Positions 26,182-35,216 of a DNA stretch of 64,000 nucleotides are shown piece after piece. The stretch is taken from positions 2,686,501-2,750,500 of the forward strand of contig NZ_CP048632.1 of the NCBI RefSeq assembly GCF_010669145.1, given 5' to 3'. Source of the DNA: Rhizobium oryzihabitans (lineage in GTDB: Bacteria > Pseudomonadota > Alphaproteobacteria > Rhizobiales > Rhizobiaceae). Each line of letters opens with the position of its first letter. The first letter of the stretch is position 1. The translations under genes were made by a program, and so were the position numbers. The notes beneath the pieces were generated by a model. It was not told the origin of the DNA and did not search any database. It saw nothing but the letters and a program-made list of their open reading frames with translations.

Positions 26182-27126
26182 ATGCTGAACCAGATCATGG
26201 GCCTGCACCACGTCACCTCCATGGCGGCGAGCGCACGGCAGAACAATGGCTTCTTCACCGATACGCTCGGGCTTCGCCGGGTGAAGAAGACCGTCAATTT
26301 CGACGCGCCTGACGTCTATCATCTTTATTATGGCGATGAGCTCGGCACGCCCGGCTCCGTCATGACCTATTTTCCGTTCCCGCATATCGCCCGTGGCCGT
26401 CCCGGCACCGCGGAAGTGGGCACCACGCTGTTTTCCATCCCCGAGGGATCGCTCGGCTACTGGCAGGAGCGTCTTTCGAAGGCCGGGGTGGATGGCCTGA
26501 AGGCCGACGAGGCCTTCGGCAACAAGCGCCTTCATTTTGCCGGCCCGGATGGCGATGGTTTCGCGCTGGTCGAGGTCAAGGATGACACCCGTCCGCAGTG
26601 GACCGGCAATGGCGTCGGTGAAGATCAGGCGATCCACGGCTTTCAGGGCGCTTCCTTGCGTCTTCGCGACGAAGGGGCAACCGCCGAGCTTCTGAAATTC
26701 ATGGGCTATGAGGAAGTGGACCGTCAGGATGGCGTGCTGCGCCTCGGCATTGCCGGCGGCAATGGCGCTGATGTCATCGATATCGAAACCATGCCGAACA
26801 TCTCCGGCGCGCGCCTTGGTGCGGGTTCGGTACACCACATCGCCTTTGCGGTCGAAAACCGTGAAAAGCAGCTCGAAGTGCGCAAGGCGCTGATGGATAC
26901 GGGCTATCAGGTGACGCCGGTGATCGACCGCGATTATTTCTGGGCGATCTATTTCCGCACGCCGGGCGGCGTGCTGTTCGAGGTGGCGACCAACGAGCCC
27001 GGTTTCGACCGGGACGAGGACACCGCCCATCTCGGCGAAGCGCTGAAACTGCCGACCCAGCACGCGCATCTGCGGCCGGTGCTGGAAAAGCAGCTGGAGC
27101 CGCTTGGGGATGAGAAGGCGGTTTGA
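26182..27126 (+). CDS. Ring-cleaving dioxygenase, VOC family (MhqO-like)
   Basis: 314 residues with two VOC modules: IMGLHHVTSMAASARQNNGF at the N-terminus and GSVHHIAFAVENREKQLEVR near residue 215, followed by YFRTPGGVLFEVATNEPGFD. Metal ligands are His in GLHHVT, His in SVHHIAF and Glu in LFEVATN. The GFDRDED / HLGEALKLP ending is typical of the MhqA/MhqE/MhqO group, which acts on hydroquinones and catechols. Start at 26182 chosen because the upstream frame has no conserved residues. The esterase 166 bp downstream completes an mhqO-mhqD-like pair. Confidence 0.85.
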   Translation: MLNQIMGLHHVTSMAASARQNNGFFTDTLGLRRVKKTVNFDAPDVYHLYYGDELGTPGSVMTYFPFPHIARGRPGTAEVGTTLFSIPEGSLGYWQERLSKAGVDGLKADEAFGNKRLHFAGPDGDGFALVEVKDDTRPQWTGNGVGEDQAIHGFQGASLRLRDEGATAELLKFMGYEEVDRQDGVLRLGIAGGNGADVIDIETMPNISGARLGAGSVHHIAFAVENREKQLEVRKALMDTGYQVTPVIDRDYFWAIYFRTPGGVLFEVATNEPGFDRDEDTAHLGEALKLPTQHAHLRPVLEKQLEPLGDEKAV

Positions 27127-27171
27127 TCATCCGGGCTTGGCCATTGAGTTTGGCAGAACGTTGCCACACGT

Positions 27172-27194
27172 TTCTTCTCCCCCTCGGGGAGAAG
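27172..27194. repeat. Single-hairpin fragment of the family 3 palindromic element
   Basis: TTCTTCTCCCC-CTC-GGGGAGAAG hairpin, identical to one end of the longer family 3 elements at 41331, 47605 and 57799 but without their core. It lies between the dioxygenase and esterase genes. Confidence 0.6.
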
Positions 27195-27292
27195 ACACAA
27201 GCCGCGCCCGTTCGCTTCATATGACTGCTCCGCTTGGCCGAAGAGGCCTTGCGGAAGCCTTTGACCATCTTCCTTCCAGAAAGGATTCTTCC

Positions 27293-27907
27293 ATGACCAA
27301 GGACAGCTATTTCCACAAATCCCGCGCCGGTTCTGCCGGTGCGCCGCTTTTCGTTTTGCTGCACGGCACCGGCGGCGATGAGAACCAGTTCTTCGATTTC
27401 GGCTCCCGCCTGCTGCCTGAGGCCACCATTCTCTCGCCGGTTGGCGATGTTTCCGAACATGGCGCGGCGCGGTTTTTCCGGCGCACCGGCGAGGGCGTCT
27501 ACGACATGGCCGATCTTCAGCGGGCAACCGGCAAGATGGCGGATTTCATCAGGGCGAACCGGGAGCATTATCAGGCCGGCCCGGTCATCGGTCTCGGCTT
27601 TTCGAATGGTGCGAATATTCTCGCCAATGTGCTGATCGAACAGCCCGAGCTTTTCGATGCCGCGGTGCTGATGCATCCGCTCATCCCGTTCGAGCCGAAG
27701 ATCTCCCCCGCCAAATCAACGCGGCGGGTGCTTATCACGGCGGGTGAGCGCGATCCGATCTGCCCGGTGCCGCTGACGAAGGCGCTGGAAACGAGCCTTC
27801 AGGCGCAGGGCGGCACGGTGGAAACGGTGTGGCATCCGGGCGGGCATGAAATCCGCTCGGGCGAGATCGATGCTGTAAGGGGCTTTCTGGCGGATTATGG
27901 AGGGTAG
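27293..27907 (+). CDS. Alpha/beta-hydrolase, phospholipase/carboxylesterase family (MhqD-like)
   Basis: 204 residues. PLFVLLHGTGGDENQFFDFG supplies the oxyanion HGTGG, GLGFSNGANILANVL the nucleophile elbow (Ser in GFSNG), and the catalytic Asp and His are in AGERDPICPV and WHPGGHEI. Start at ATG 27293. Enzymes of this MhqD/YcdJ type accompany the ring-cleaving dioxygenase and help remove quinone-like electrophiles; true substrate unknown. Confidence 0.87.
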   Translation: MTKDSYFHKSRAGSAGAPLFVLLHGTGGDENQFFDFGSRLLPEATILSPVGDVSEHGAARFFRRTGEGVYDMADLQRATGKMADFIRANREHYQAGPVIGLGFSNGANILANVLIEQPELFDAAVLMHPLIPFEPKISPAKSTRRVLITAGERDPICPVPLTKALETSLQAQGGTVETVWHPGGHEIRSGEIDAVRGFLADYGG

Positions 27908-27933
27908 CTTTCTGCCCGACCTCATTCTTCACC

Positions 27934-28045
27934 GTCATGCCGGACTTGATCCGGCATCCAGCCACGGCGCGTCTGCGCCGTGAAAAGAGTCTCTTGCGAT
28001 CAAGGACTTGATCGCGCTGGACCCCGGATCAAGTCCGGGGTGACG
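27934..28045. repeat. Family 1 palindromic element (twin hairpin)
   Basis: GTCATGCCGGA-CTTGA-TCCGGCATCCAGC at the left and ACCCCGGATCAAGTCCGGGGTGAC at the right, around a core with AAAAGAGTCTCTTGCGATC and a CTTGATCGCGCTGG segment. The stem sequences differ from other copies while the CTTGA loop and CCAGC shoulder stay the same. It lies between the esterase and the lytic transglycosylase genes. Confidence 0.85.
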
Positions 28046-28108
28046 GAGAGGGTAGGTGATCTGCCTTTCCACGTCGCATGCAGACAAAATGGTCCTGCTA
28101 CTCCAACT

Positions 28109-28692
28109 TCAGCGATATCCGCATTGCTGCAACTGTGCCTCGTAACGCAGCGCCATGTTGGCGGAGCGGCGGGCGGCTTTCTGGACCGCGGAACTGTTGC
28201 GCCAGCTTCCCTTCGCGTAACCGGCATGGCCGGAATAATAAGCGAGATAGAGGTTATAGGGGTCGTTCAGCGAAATGCCGTTTTCGCGGCGGCTCTTGGC
28301 GTGGTACCAGCCGACGAAATGGATCGCATCGGTGAAATCGGTGCGGCTTGCCGACCAGCGGCCGGTTTCGCGCTGGTAAACACCCCATGTGCCGTCCAGC
28401 GCCTGGGCATAACCGTAAGCGGTGGACTGGCGTTTCCATGGAATGAAGCCGAGAAGCTTGGTGCGCGGGGCCGCGCATAGGGGCGGAAGGCGGATTCGGT
28501 GTAGATCGTCGCCATCATGACAGGCACGGGCACGCCGAACTCGCGCTCGGCCGCTTTCGCATCGCGCCGCCAGTTGTTGAATATGCCGTTCCGCTGCTCG
28601 AAAATCGCACAGGCATTGGTGACCTGCGACGGCGCCGTTGCGCAGCCGGCCAGAACAGTCATCAGAAGAACAACGGCAAATACGCCACGCAT
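28109..28692 (-). pseudogene. Lytic transglycosylase (SLT-type) lipoprotein, frameshifted
   Basis: From ATG 28692 the protein begins MRGVFAVVLLMTVLAGCATA, a lipoprotein signal with lipobox LAGC, then FNNWRRDAKAAEREFGVPVP and TIYTESAFRPYARP with the catalytic Glu of SLT domains. The frame is then lost; the rest (PRTKLLGFIPWKRQSTAYGY, ALDGTWGVYQRETGRWSASR, DAIHFVGWYHAKS) is found one frame away and ends at 28109. The break is at the GGGG run 28467-28470. One more base gives an intact 194-residue peptidoglycan lytic transglycosylase. As read it would be non-functional after the catalytic Glu. Confidence 0.82.
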
Positions 28693-29368
28693 AACGGAAC
28701 CCTTTCGTTCCGCCATTCTTAAATTGCTAACCATTAACGTCGGGTTTTAAGACAAGGTTAATTCAAATGCCGCCGATCAAGGGCTTGTTAACCCGCTGAA
28801 AATTCCTGTGTCCGGGATGGGGCGAAAGCGTGTGCCGCGCCTCTCCAGCATGCCTTTTTTGAGATGCATTTATCCCCGCGCGTCCCCGTTCCAGCCGGGT
28901 GCGCTACACTCGCTTCATCCCGGTCATTGAGCGTGCGCGCGGCGCAAGGTGGGTGGGGCAGGCGGCCAAAACCGGGGAGTTTCCCAATGTCACGGTCAAG
29001 GCGGCCGGCATATGTCCATCCTCCAAACAGGAACCGGTTTGGCGGGCGGATCATATGTTGAAACCGGGGCCGCATCGTCTGCAAAACCCTGCACTACCCC
29101 CTTCGATACCCCCGCAGCGATGCGGCCCATTTATCGCCTCTCAACGCTGCGCCGGAATTCGGCGCGGTGATATCGGTGCATATTCGAAAAAAAGCGTCCG
29201 CTGTACAAAAATGAAAACCGATAAAATTGTAGCAATCGGCTTAAAGCGGCTGAAAACAGTGCTGTGCCATTGTGGGATCACAGACAAGGAGCGGACATCC
29301 TGCGCAGACAGGGGCTCCACAAAACAGAAATCGAGACCGGCCCAAGCCGGCGGATCGCCAAACGGGGT
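28693..29368. other. Long intergenic stretch, no gene recognised
   Basis: About 675 bp. Short open frames on both strands (for example 28788-29084 minus) have no ribosome-binding site, unlikely composition and no recognisable protein. The half next to 28700-28860 is A/T-richer and probably holds the transglycosylase promoter; 29180-29290 is A/T-rich and probably holds the promoter of the gene at 29369. No hairpin repeat of the three families is seen. Confidence 0.4.
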
Positions 29369-29908
29369 ATGAAAATGCTGAAGAAGATTATTGCTGCCGC
29401 CATCTGCGGAATTGCCGTTGCTTCCATGTCCACTCATGCCGATGCGGCTGGCGCTGCCGGTTTTGCCCGTGGTTTTGCCGCTGTCGAAAAGAGCGCGGTG
29501 ACCCAGATCGGTGTTTCGGCTCCGGGCGGTTTTGATGGCTGCGTTCTGTCCGCCGGCCAATGTGTTTCGACGATTGCCGCGCCGCTGACGGGCGAGCGCC
29601 GTGAAGAACTGCTGCGCGTCAACCGCGATGTGAACGCCACCATGGGCGCGCTTGATGATTATTTCTCCGGTTTCGGAGCCGGTGTCCCGGCAACGCCGTC
29701 GCTGAGCGCTGAGGATTGTGGCGATTGCGCCGCGATCAAGCGCACGGCCCTTGCCGGTGCCGGCTGGTCTTCCGCTGCGCTGCGCCTTGCCTTTGCGCTG
29801 AATGATGACGGATCGCTCGAAAAAGTGCTGATCGTCACCACCGACAAGGGCGATATCGTGCTCGGTAACGCCGTCTTTTCTCCGGCTGAGCGCGAAACCG
29901 CGCTTTAA
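29369..29908 (+). CDS. Exported protein related to bacterial transglutaminase-like Cys peptidases (degenerate)
   Basis: 179 residues with a signal peptide (MKMLKKIIAAAICGIAVASM, cut near ADA-AGA). The mature part resembles the BTLCP/DUF920 fold: LLRVNRDVNATMGALDDYFS, then EDCGDCAAIKRTALAGAGWS with the candidate catalytic Cys, and LIVTTDKGDIVLGNAVF. In active relatives a His precedes the last strand (HAVLTV); here the same place reads LEKVLIV, so the His is missing. Likely a periplasmic protein that has lost peptidase activity or a divergent relative. Monocistronic. Confidence 0.62.
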   Translation: MKMLKKIIAAAICGIAVASMSTHADAAGAAGFARGFAAVEKSAVTQIGVSAPGGFDGCVLSAGQCVSTIAAPLTGERREELLRVNRDVNATMGALDDYFSGFGAGVPATPSLSAEDCGDCAAIKRTALAGAGWSSAALRLAFALNDDGSLEKVLIVTTDKGDIVLGNAVFSPAERETAL

Positions 29909-29937
29909 GCCCACCTTTTTCATGCCTGCCAGACTGC

Positions 29938-29985
29938 GCCGGTTTCTTCTGATCCTTCGGGATCAGGGAGCCGGCGATTTTTTTC
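29938..29985 (+). terminator. Terminator after the transglutaminase-like gene
   Basis: CGCCGG (29938-29943) pairs with CCGGCG (29971-29976) around an inner hairpin CTGATCC-TTCG-GGATCAG (29949-29966), followed by a run of seven T after GA. It overlaps the 3' end of the convergent EamA gene. Confidence 0.75.
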
Positions 29986-30871
29986 GTTCTGCGACGGCAA
30001 TACCCGCCAGCGCCATGACCAGCGCCGCGATCTGGTAGGTGTGCAGGGTTTCGCTAAGCACCACAACGGACAAAAGCGTGCCGAAGACGGGCACGAGGTT
30101 GATGAAGAGGCCGGCGCGGTTGGCGCCGATCTGTTCCACGCCCTTGATGTAGAGGATCTGGGCGATGAGCGACGCAAAAATGGCGGCATAGACCACCAGC
30201 ACCCAGCCCTTCTGATCGGGCCAGACGACGCTGTCGCGCGAGATTTCCCAGAAGACCAGCGGCACCGAGGTGAGGAGGGCGAAAAAGGCAGGTATCGCCA
30301 TCAGCGTGCGCCAGTCAACGGCGGGTTTCCAGCGCAGGATGACGGTGTAGATGGCATAGACCAGCACCGCGAGCAGCATGATGGCGTCGCCCGCATTCAT
30401 CTCTAGCTGCAGCAGCGAGACCGGATCGCCATGGGAGGCGAGCAGCGCCACGCCTGCTATGGTGAGGCAGAAACCGGCGATCTGGCCGAACAGCACGCGG
30501 GTGCGGAACAGGATGAAGTTCAGCACGAAGATGACCATGGGAATGCCGGCCTGGATGACGGCGGCATTGATCGCGGAGGTGTGTTGCAGGGCCGTGTAGA
30601 GAAAGACGTTGAAGGCGGTGTAACCGACGCTGCCGAGCACGAAGAAATAGGGCAGGCGCTTTTTCACCACCGGCCAGTCCTTGATGAGCTGCGGCACGGA
30701 AATGGCAAAGATGATGGCGACGGCCAGAACCCAGCGCAGGAAGGTGAAGGCCATGGGGCTGATGTGGCCGACGGCGAGCTTGCCGGCGACAGTGTTGCCG
30801 CCCCAGCAGAGCGTGGCGATGATGAGGGCGATGTAGGCTTTGGAGGGCACGCTGATGTTTCGCTTCTTCAC
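29963..30871 (-). CDS. DMT-superfamily transporter with EamA domains
   Basis: 302 residues and ten predicted helices in two EamA repeats: YIALIIATLCWGGNTVAGKL with SPMAFTFLRWVLAVAIIFAI in the first, YAAIFASLIAQILYIKGVEQ with FINLVPVFGTLLSVVVLSET in the second. Inner-membrane exporter of metabolites, substrate unknown. Its 3' end overlaps the terminator of the convergent gene. Upstream, 220 bp separate it from purA, transcribed the other way. Confidence 0.9.
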   Translation of the reverse strand: MKKRNISVPSKAYIALIIATLCWGGNTVAGKLAVGHISPMAFTFLRWVLAVAIIFAISVPQLIKDWPVVKKRLPYFFVLGSVGYTAFNVFLYTALQHTSAINAAVIQAGIPMVIFVLNFILFRTRVLFGQIAGFCLTIAGVALLASHGDPVSLLQLEMNAGDAIMLLAVLVYAIYTVILRWKPAVDWRTLMAIPAFFALLTSVPLVFWEISRDSVVWPDQKGWVLVVYAAIFASLIAQILYIKGVEQIGANRAGLFINLVPVFGTLLSVVVLSETLHTYQIAALVMALAGIAVAERKKSPAP

Positions 30872-31091
30872 GGGGCGGGATAACGGCTAAGGGGTGAACG
30901 GCGGTCTTGCGCCCGCGCTTGGCCCCCACGGGGCGAGATAATGCGGGAAATCCGCGCCTTGTCACGGAAAAAGCAAAATTCTCCATAAGAAACAGGGTCG
31001 CTTTCCGTAAAACAACACAGTATACATTCGCGGGTTTGGGTTTCCCATCGGGTTATCGGGCGCGCAAGCGCCATGAGCAGGAAAGCAAGAA

Positions 31092-32390
31092 ATGACGAAT
31101 GTTGTGGTGGTCGGCTCGCAGTGGGGCGACGAAGGCAAAGGCAAGATTGTCGACTGGCTGTCCGAGCGGGCAGATGTCGTCGTGCGGTATCAGGGCGGCC
31201 ACAATGCCGGCCATACGCTTGTCATCGATGGCATCAGCTACAAGCTTTCGCTTCTGCCTTCCGGCGTCGTGCGTCCCGGCAAGCTGGCCGTCATCGGTAA
31301 CGGCGTCGTGGTCGATCCGCATGCGCTGATCGCCGAAATCGGCCGTCTGGAAGTTCAGGGCGTCAAGGTCACGCCGGAAAACCTGCGCATTGCCGACAAT
31401 GCCACGCTCATTCTTTCGCTCCACCGCGAGCTGGACGGCATGCGTGAAGACGCTGCCTCCAACAGCGGCACCAAGATCGGCACCACGCGTCGCGGCATCG
31501 GCCCGGCTTACGAGGATAAGGTCGGCCGTCGCGCCATCCGTGTGATGGATCTGGCCGACATGGAAGCTCTTTCCGCCAAGGTCGACCGTATCCTCACGCA
31601 TCACAACGCGCTTCGCCGCGGTTTCGGCGTCGCCGAAATTTCGCATGAGACGATCATGGAAGAGCTGGGCTCGATTGCCGAGCGCATCCTGCCCTTCAGC
31701 GAAACCGTCTGGCTGCTGCTCGACAAGAAGCGCCGCGCCGGTGCGCGCATCCTGTTTGAAGGTGCGCAGGGCTCGCTGCTTGATATCGACCATGGCACCT
31801 ATCCCTATGTGACCTCGTCCAACACGGTTGCCGGCCAGGCTGCTGCCGGTTCGGGGATGGGTCCGGGTTCGCTGGGTTACATTCTCGGCATCACCAAAGC
31901 CTATACGACGCGCGTCGGCGAAGGCCCGTTCCCGACCGAGCTGAATGACGAGATCGGCCAGTTCCTCGGCGAAAAGGGCCATGAATTCGGCACCGTCACC
32001 GGCCGCAAGCGCCGCTGCGGCTGGTTCGATGCGGCACTGGTGCGCCAGTCGGTCGCCACCAACGGTATTACCGGCATCGCGCTCACCAAGCTCGACGTTC
32101 TCGATGGCCTCGACGAGCTGAAAATCTGCGTCGGCTACAAGCTTGACGGGCAGGAAATCGACCATCTTCCGGCCAGCCAGGGCGCGCAGGCGCGGGTAGA
32201 GCCGATCTACATCACGCTGGAAGGCTGGAAAGAATCCACCGTCGGTGCCCGAAAATGGGCGGATTTGCCTGCTCAGGCAATCAAATATGTCCGTCAGGTC
32301 GAGGAATTGATCGGGGCGCCTGTCGCGCTTCTGTCGACAAGTCCGGAGCGTGACGACACCATACTTGTGACTGATCCGTTTGAGGATTAA
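31092..32390 (+). CDS. purA: Adenylosuccinate synthetase
   Basis: 432 residues, standard length. N-terminal [20 protein letters not shown] (GTP-binding loop and catalytic Asp), [20 protein letters not shown] with catalytic His, [20 protein letters not shown], and the C-terminal [20 protein letters not shown]. Joins IMP and aspartate with GTP, first committed step to AMP. Good AGGAAAG ribosome-binding site. The gene for an acidic membrane protein follows after 70 bp. Confidence 0.97.
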   Translation: MTNVVVVGSQWGDEGKGKIVDWLSERADVVVRYQGGHNAGHTLVIDGISYKLSLLPSGVVRPGKLAVIGNGVVVDPHALIAEIGRLEVQGVKVTPENLRIADNATLILSLHRELDGMREDAASNSGTKIGTTRRGIGPAYEDKVGRRAIRVMDLADMEALSAKVDRILTHHNALRRGFGVAEISHETIMEELGSIAERILPFSETVWLLLDKKRRAGARILFEGAQGSLLDIDHGTYPYVTSSNTVAGQAAAGSGMGPGSLGYILGITKAYTTRVGEGPFPTELNDEIGQFLGEKGHEFGTVTGRKRRCGWFDAALVRQSVATNGITGIALTKLDVLDGLDELKICVGYKLDGQEIDHLPASQGAQARVEPIYITLEGWKESTVGARKWADLPAQAIKYVRQVEELIGAPVALLSTSPERDDTILVTDPFED

Positions 32391-32460
32391 TGTCCTCAAC
32401 GATCTAGATTCATAAACCATATCGGGCCGGTACGTCGCCGGTCACGACGAGAAAGTGCTT

Positions 32461-34773
32461 ATGGCGGATTTTGTAGCAGTCATTCGCAAGGCCGTGGATG
32501 GCTTGGCGAACAATACTCCCGAAAACCGGGCGAAGGTTTACGACAAGGCGCGCAGTGCGGTTGTGCGCCAGCTCGAGAATATGAAGCCACGTCCGCCGGA
32601 AGAATTGTTGCGCCGGCAGATCGCCAAGCTGGACGCCGCCATTGCCGAAGTGGACAGCGAATATGCCGAGGCGCTTCCGGCGCTGGAGGAAGACGACGCT
32701 TTCACGCCGGCGGCTGAAGAGACGGCAACATCCTACTATCGAGAGGATGTTGCCGAAGAACCTGCGGCCCATGCCGCCGAGCCGGACCATGCCAGCGAGC
32801 GGCAGGAGGAACGGTACGAGCCGGTCGAGGAAGAGCCTGCCCCGGTTGTCGCCGCACAGCCTGAGCCGGTTTACGAAGAGCCTGCCCGCGAGGAAGAGCC
32901 GCTCCACGAAGCGCCCGTTTCCGCCGCTGCCTCGCATGACGAGGAGCGTTACGCGGAACGCGAGCCGGAAGAGCTTTACGACGCGCCGGAACCCGTTCAT
33001 GTGGCGCCGGCTCATGCTGCCGTTTCCCATGAAGAGGTCGGCACCTATTTTACCCGCGCGGAAGAGGAACCGGCTCATCAGCCGGAAGCCGAGCGCGACA
33101 GCGATGTGGCCGCACCTGCCCAGGCCGATGATTCCGTGCCGCCCCATTGGGCGCAGCCGGTCGATGAGGATGACTGGCGCAAACTGGACGAGGCCGAGGA
33201 CGAGCATGCTCGCCCGGCTGCCGAGGATTATGCCGAAATCCGCAACGAGACGGATGGACGTCCTGTCGTCGCCGGTTATGCCGCGCAGCATTACCAGGCC
33301 CCGGATGTCAGCTTCGAGCCCGACAGGCGCGATGACGAAGACTATGCCGGCAACCGTGCCGGTGCGGATCACGATCCGATCTTCGGCGGACAGGGTGATT
33401 TTTCCGAACCCCGCCAGACGGAAGACACGGCTCCGAAAAAAGCCGCCGTCGTCGAGGATTTTTCGTCCTATTTCCAGGACACGGATATCGCCATTCCCGC
33501 GAAGGACGCTCCGGCGCTGCCACGCGCCGATAACGATCCCTTCGGTGACCGGGCCTCGTCCAAGGACAACAAGGAGCGCACCCCCTGGGACGATCTGGAC
33601 GAGCTGATCGGTTACGACGGCGCGTCTTCCTCCAACCGGGCGACTGCGGATGAAACGCCCGCTCTGGGCGCAGGCGCTGCAACGCCGGCCTACATGGTCA
33701 AGAAGAAGCCGCGCCGCAACTATGCGTCGCTGGTGCTTGCCCTTGTTGGCGCCGGGCTTCTCGCCGGGGGCGGATATGCGCTCTGGCAGAACCGCGATGC
33801 GCTGAACGACATGGTCGGCGGGCTGGTACAATCGGCACAGAAGGGTGGGGAAACCCAGACGCCTTCGCCCGATACGGCGCAGCAGACATCCACGCCGCCG
33901 GCTGGCCAGCAGCCGCCCGCGGCCGGACAGCAGCCTGCAACAAACCCGACCAACCATCAGGCACAGCCCCATGGCGATGACGGTTCCGTCACCGGCACGA
34001 AATTCACCCAGCGGCTTCTGGCCGATGGGTCCGAGCGTGATGAAGGGCCTGCACCGGGCGCCAATGGCCAGCCGGTGACGGCGGAAGGCCAGTCGGTCTA
34101 CGAACAGAACGTCGCACCGCCGCCTGCGGGCGAGGCTCCGGCCAACACGGCGGGTGCGCCCGCTGGAACGCCTGCCGGCACGCCGCCGGCCCAGCAGCCT
34201 GCCGCTGCCGCCACCGGCGACCGCATGTTCCTTTACGAGGAAGTGCTCGGCCAGACGGTTCCGACCGCCATTCAGGGCGGCGTTTCCTGGTCGTTGCAGC
34301 AGGAAAACGACAATGATGGCCGCCCGTCCCCGACGGTACAGGGCCAGATCACGGTTCCCGGCCGCGGCTTGAGCGCGCTCATCACGTTCAAGCGCAATAC
34401 CGATCCGTCTCTGCCCGCAAGCCATCTGATCGAAATCGTCTTCTCGGTTTCGCCCGGCTTCGAAGGCGGCGCAATCGACAGCGTCCAGCGCATCGCGATG
34501 AAGAGCACGGAGCAGGATCGTGGTAATGCCCTGATCGCGGTTCCGGCCAAGATCACCGACGATTTCCACATGATCGCGCTCAACGACTTCCCGGATGCGA
34601 TGAAGACCAATCTGGAGCTGCTGAAGAGCCGCAACTGGATCGATATTCCGGTCTCCTACCGCAACGGCCGGCGCGCGCTGCTGACCCTGCAAAAGGGCAA
34701 TGACGGCATCGCCGCCTTCGACAAGGCGCTCAGCGAATGGGCGGCCGCAACGCCGGCAGCCGGCGGACAATAA
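32461..34773 (+). CDS. Large acidic single-pass membrane protein, function unknown
   Basis: 770 residues; start at ATG 32461 (MADFVAVIRKAVDGLANNTP), though GTG 32455 is in frame. Layout: a helical N-terminal segment of about 60 residues, a very acidic Glu/Pro/Ala-rich stretch to about residue 400 that looks disordered, one membrane helix near 421-440 (YASLVLALVGAGLLAGGGYA) after a KKKPRRN basic stop, a Gln/Pro-rich linker, and a folded C-terminal domain of about 170 residues (FLYEEVLGQTVPTAIQGGVS, LIEIVFSVSPGFEGGAIDSV). Topology suggests a cytosolic acidic tail and a periplasmic C-domain. No family recognised; lies just after purA and before a clear terminator. Confidence 0.82.
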   Translation: MADFVAVIRKAVDGLANNTPENRAKVYDKARSAVVRQLENMKPRPPEELLRRQIAKLDAAIAEVDSEYAEALPALEEDDAFTPAAEETATSYYREDVAEEPAAHAAEPDHASERQEERYEPVEEEPAPVVAAQPEPVYEEPAREEEPLHEAPVSAAASHDEERYAEREPEELYDAPEPVHVAPAHAAVSHEEVGTYFTRAEEEPAHQPEAERDSDVAAPAQADDSVPPHWAQPVDEDDWRKLDEAEDEHARPAAEDYAEIRNETDGRPVVAGYAAQHYQAPDVSFEPDRRDDEDYAGNRAGADHDPIFGGQGDFSEPRQTEDTAPKKAAVVEDFSSYFQDTDIAIPAKDAPALPRADNDPFGDRASSKDNKERTPWDDLDELIGYDGASSSNRATADETPALGAGAATPAYMVKKKPRRNYASLVLALVGAGLLAGGGYALWQNRDALNDMVGGLVQSAQKGGETQTPSPDTAQQTSTPPAGQQPPAAGQQPATNPTNHQAQPHGDDGSVTGTKFTQRLLADGSERDEGPAPGANGQPVTAEGQSVYEQNVAPPPAGEAPANTAGAPAGTPAGTPPAQQPAAAATGDRMFLYEEVLGQTVPTAIQGGVSWSLQQENDNDGRPSPTVQGQITVPGRGLSALITFKRNTDPSLPASHLIEIVFSVSPGFEGGAIDSVQRIAMKSTEQDRGNALIAVPAKITDDFHMIALNDFPDAMKTNLELLKSRNWIDIPVSYRNGRRALLTLQKGNDGIAAFDKALSEWAAATPAAGGQ

Positions 34774-34781
34774 GGATTGAA

Positions 34782-34806
34782 AGGGCGGCTCGGGTCGCCC
34801 TTTTTC
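34782..34806 (+). terminator. Terminator after the acidic membrane-protein gene
   Basis: AGGGCG (34782-34787) / CGCCCT (34796-34801) hairpin followed by five T, eight bases after the stop codon. Confidence 0.8.
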
Positions 34807-34880
34807 GTTATATGGCTACGGCGGTGTCTTTGCGTTTGTCGGGTGATGGGTGGGTTAGTTGGTGCCGGTGGGTGTGGCTC

Positions 34881-35036
34881 ACCCCCTTTACCCTGCCGGG
34901 CATCTCCCCCACAAGGGGGGAGATCGATATGCCGCGAGGTCTCGACCAACTCAACGGACGAGGATGAAGCGGAGGTAGAGCGTCTTGCCGATCTCCCTCC
35001 TTGTGGGGGAGATGCCCGGCAGGGCAGAGGGGGGTA
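34881..35036. repeat. Family 2 palindromic element
   Basis: About 156 bp. CCCTGCCGGGCATCTCCCCC at the left and its inverted match GGGGGAGATGCCCGGCAGGG at the right; each end also forms a short hairpin (CTCCCCC-ACAA-GGGGGGAG). The middle contains GAGGTCTCGACC and CTTGCCGATCTCC. Two further copies are at 39732 and 49976. It takes up the gap between the acidic membrane protein and rpoH. Confidence 0.88.
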
Positions 35037-35216
35037 AGCGGCATCCCCCGAAGCATGGATATTTTTCCTGCCGGTTTTCCTCCAGCGCAATCGCCGGTCT
35101 CGGATGGCAGGCCATTTCCAGTCGTCAGCCTTTTACCAACAAAAAATCCCGGCCGAGGGCCGAGGATGATCTATGGCACGGACGCAAAACCGCTCCGCAC
35201 TTTTGCTGGATATGCT

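Noticed and set aside
28788..29084. 98-residue minus-strand open frame in the gap after the transglycosylase gene
   Set aside because: No ribosome-binding site, random-looking composition, and overlapping frames on the other strand of equal size.
32410..34770. 786-residue open frame opposite the acidic membrane protein gene
   Set aside because: A long antisense frame arises because the Glu/Pro-rich codons avoid complementary stops. The plus-strand protein has a ribosome-binding site, a membrane helix with a basic flank and a terminator just after it.
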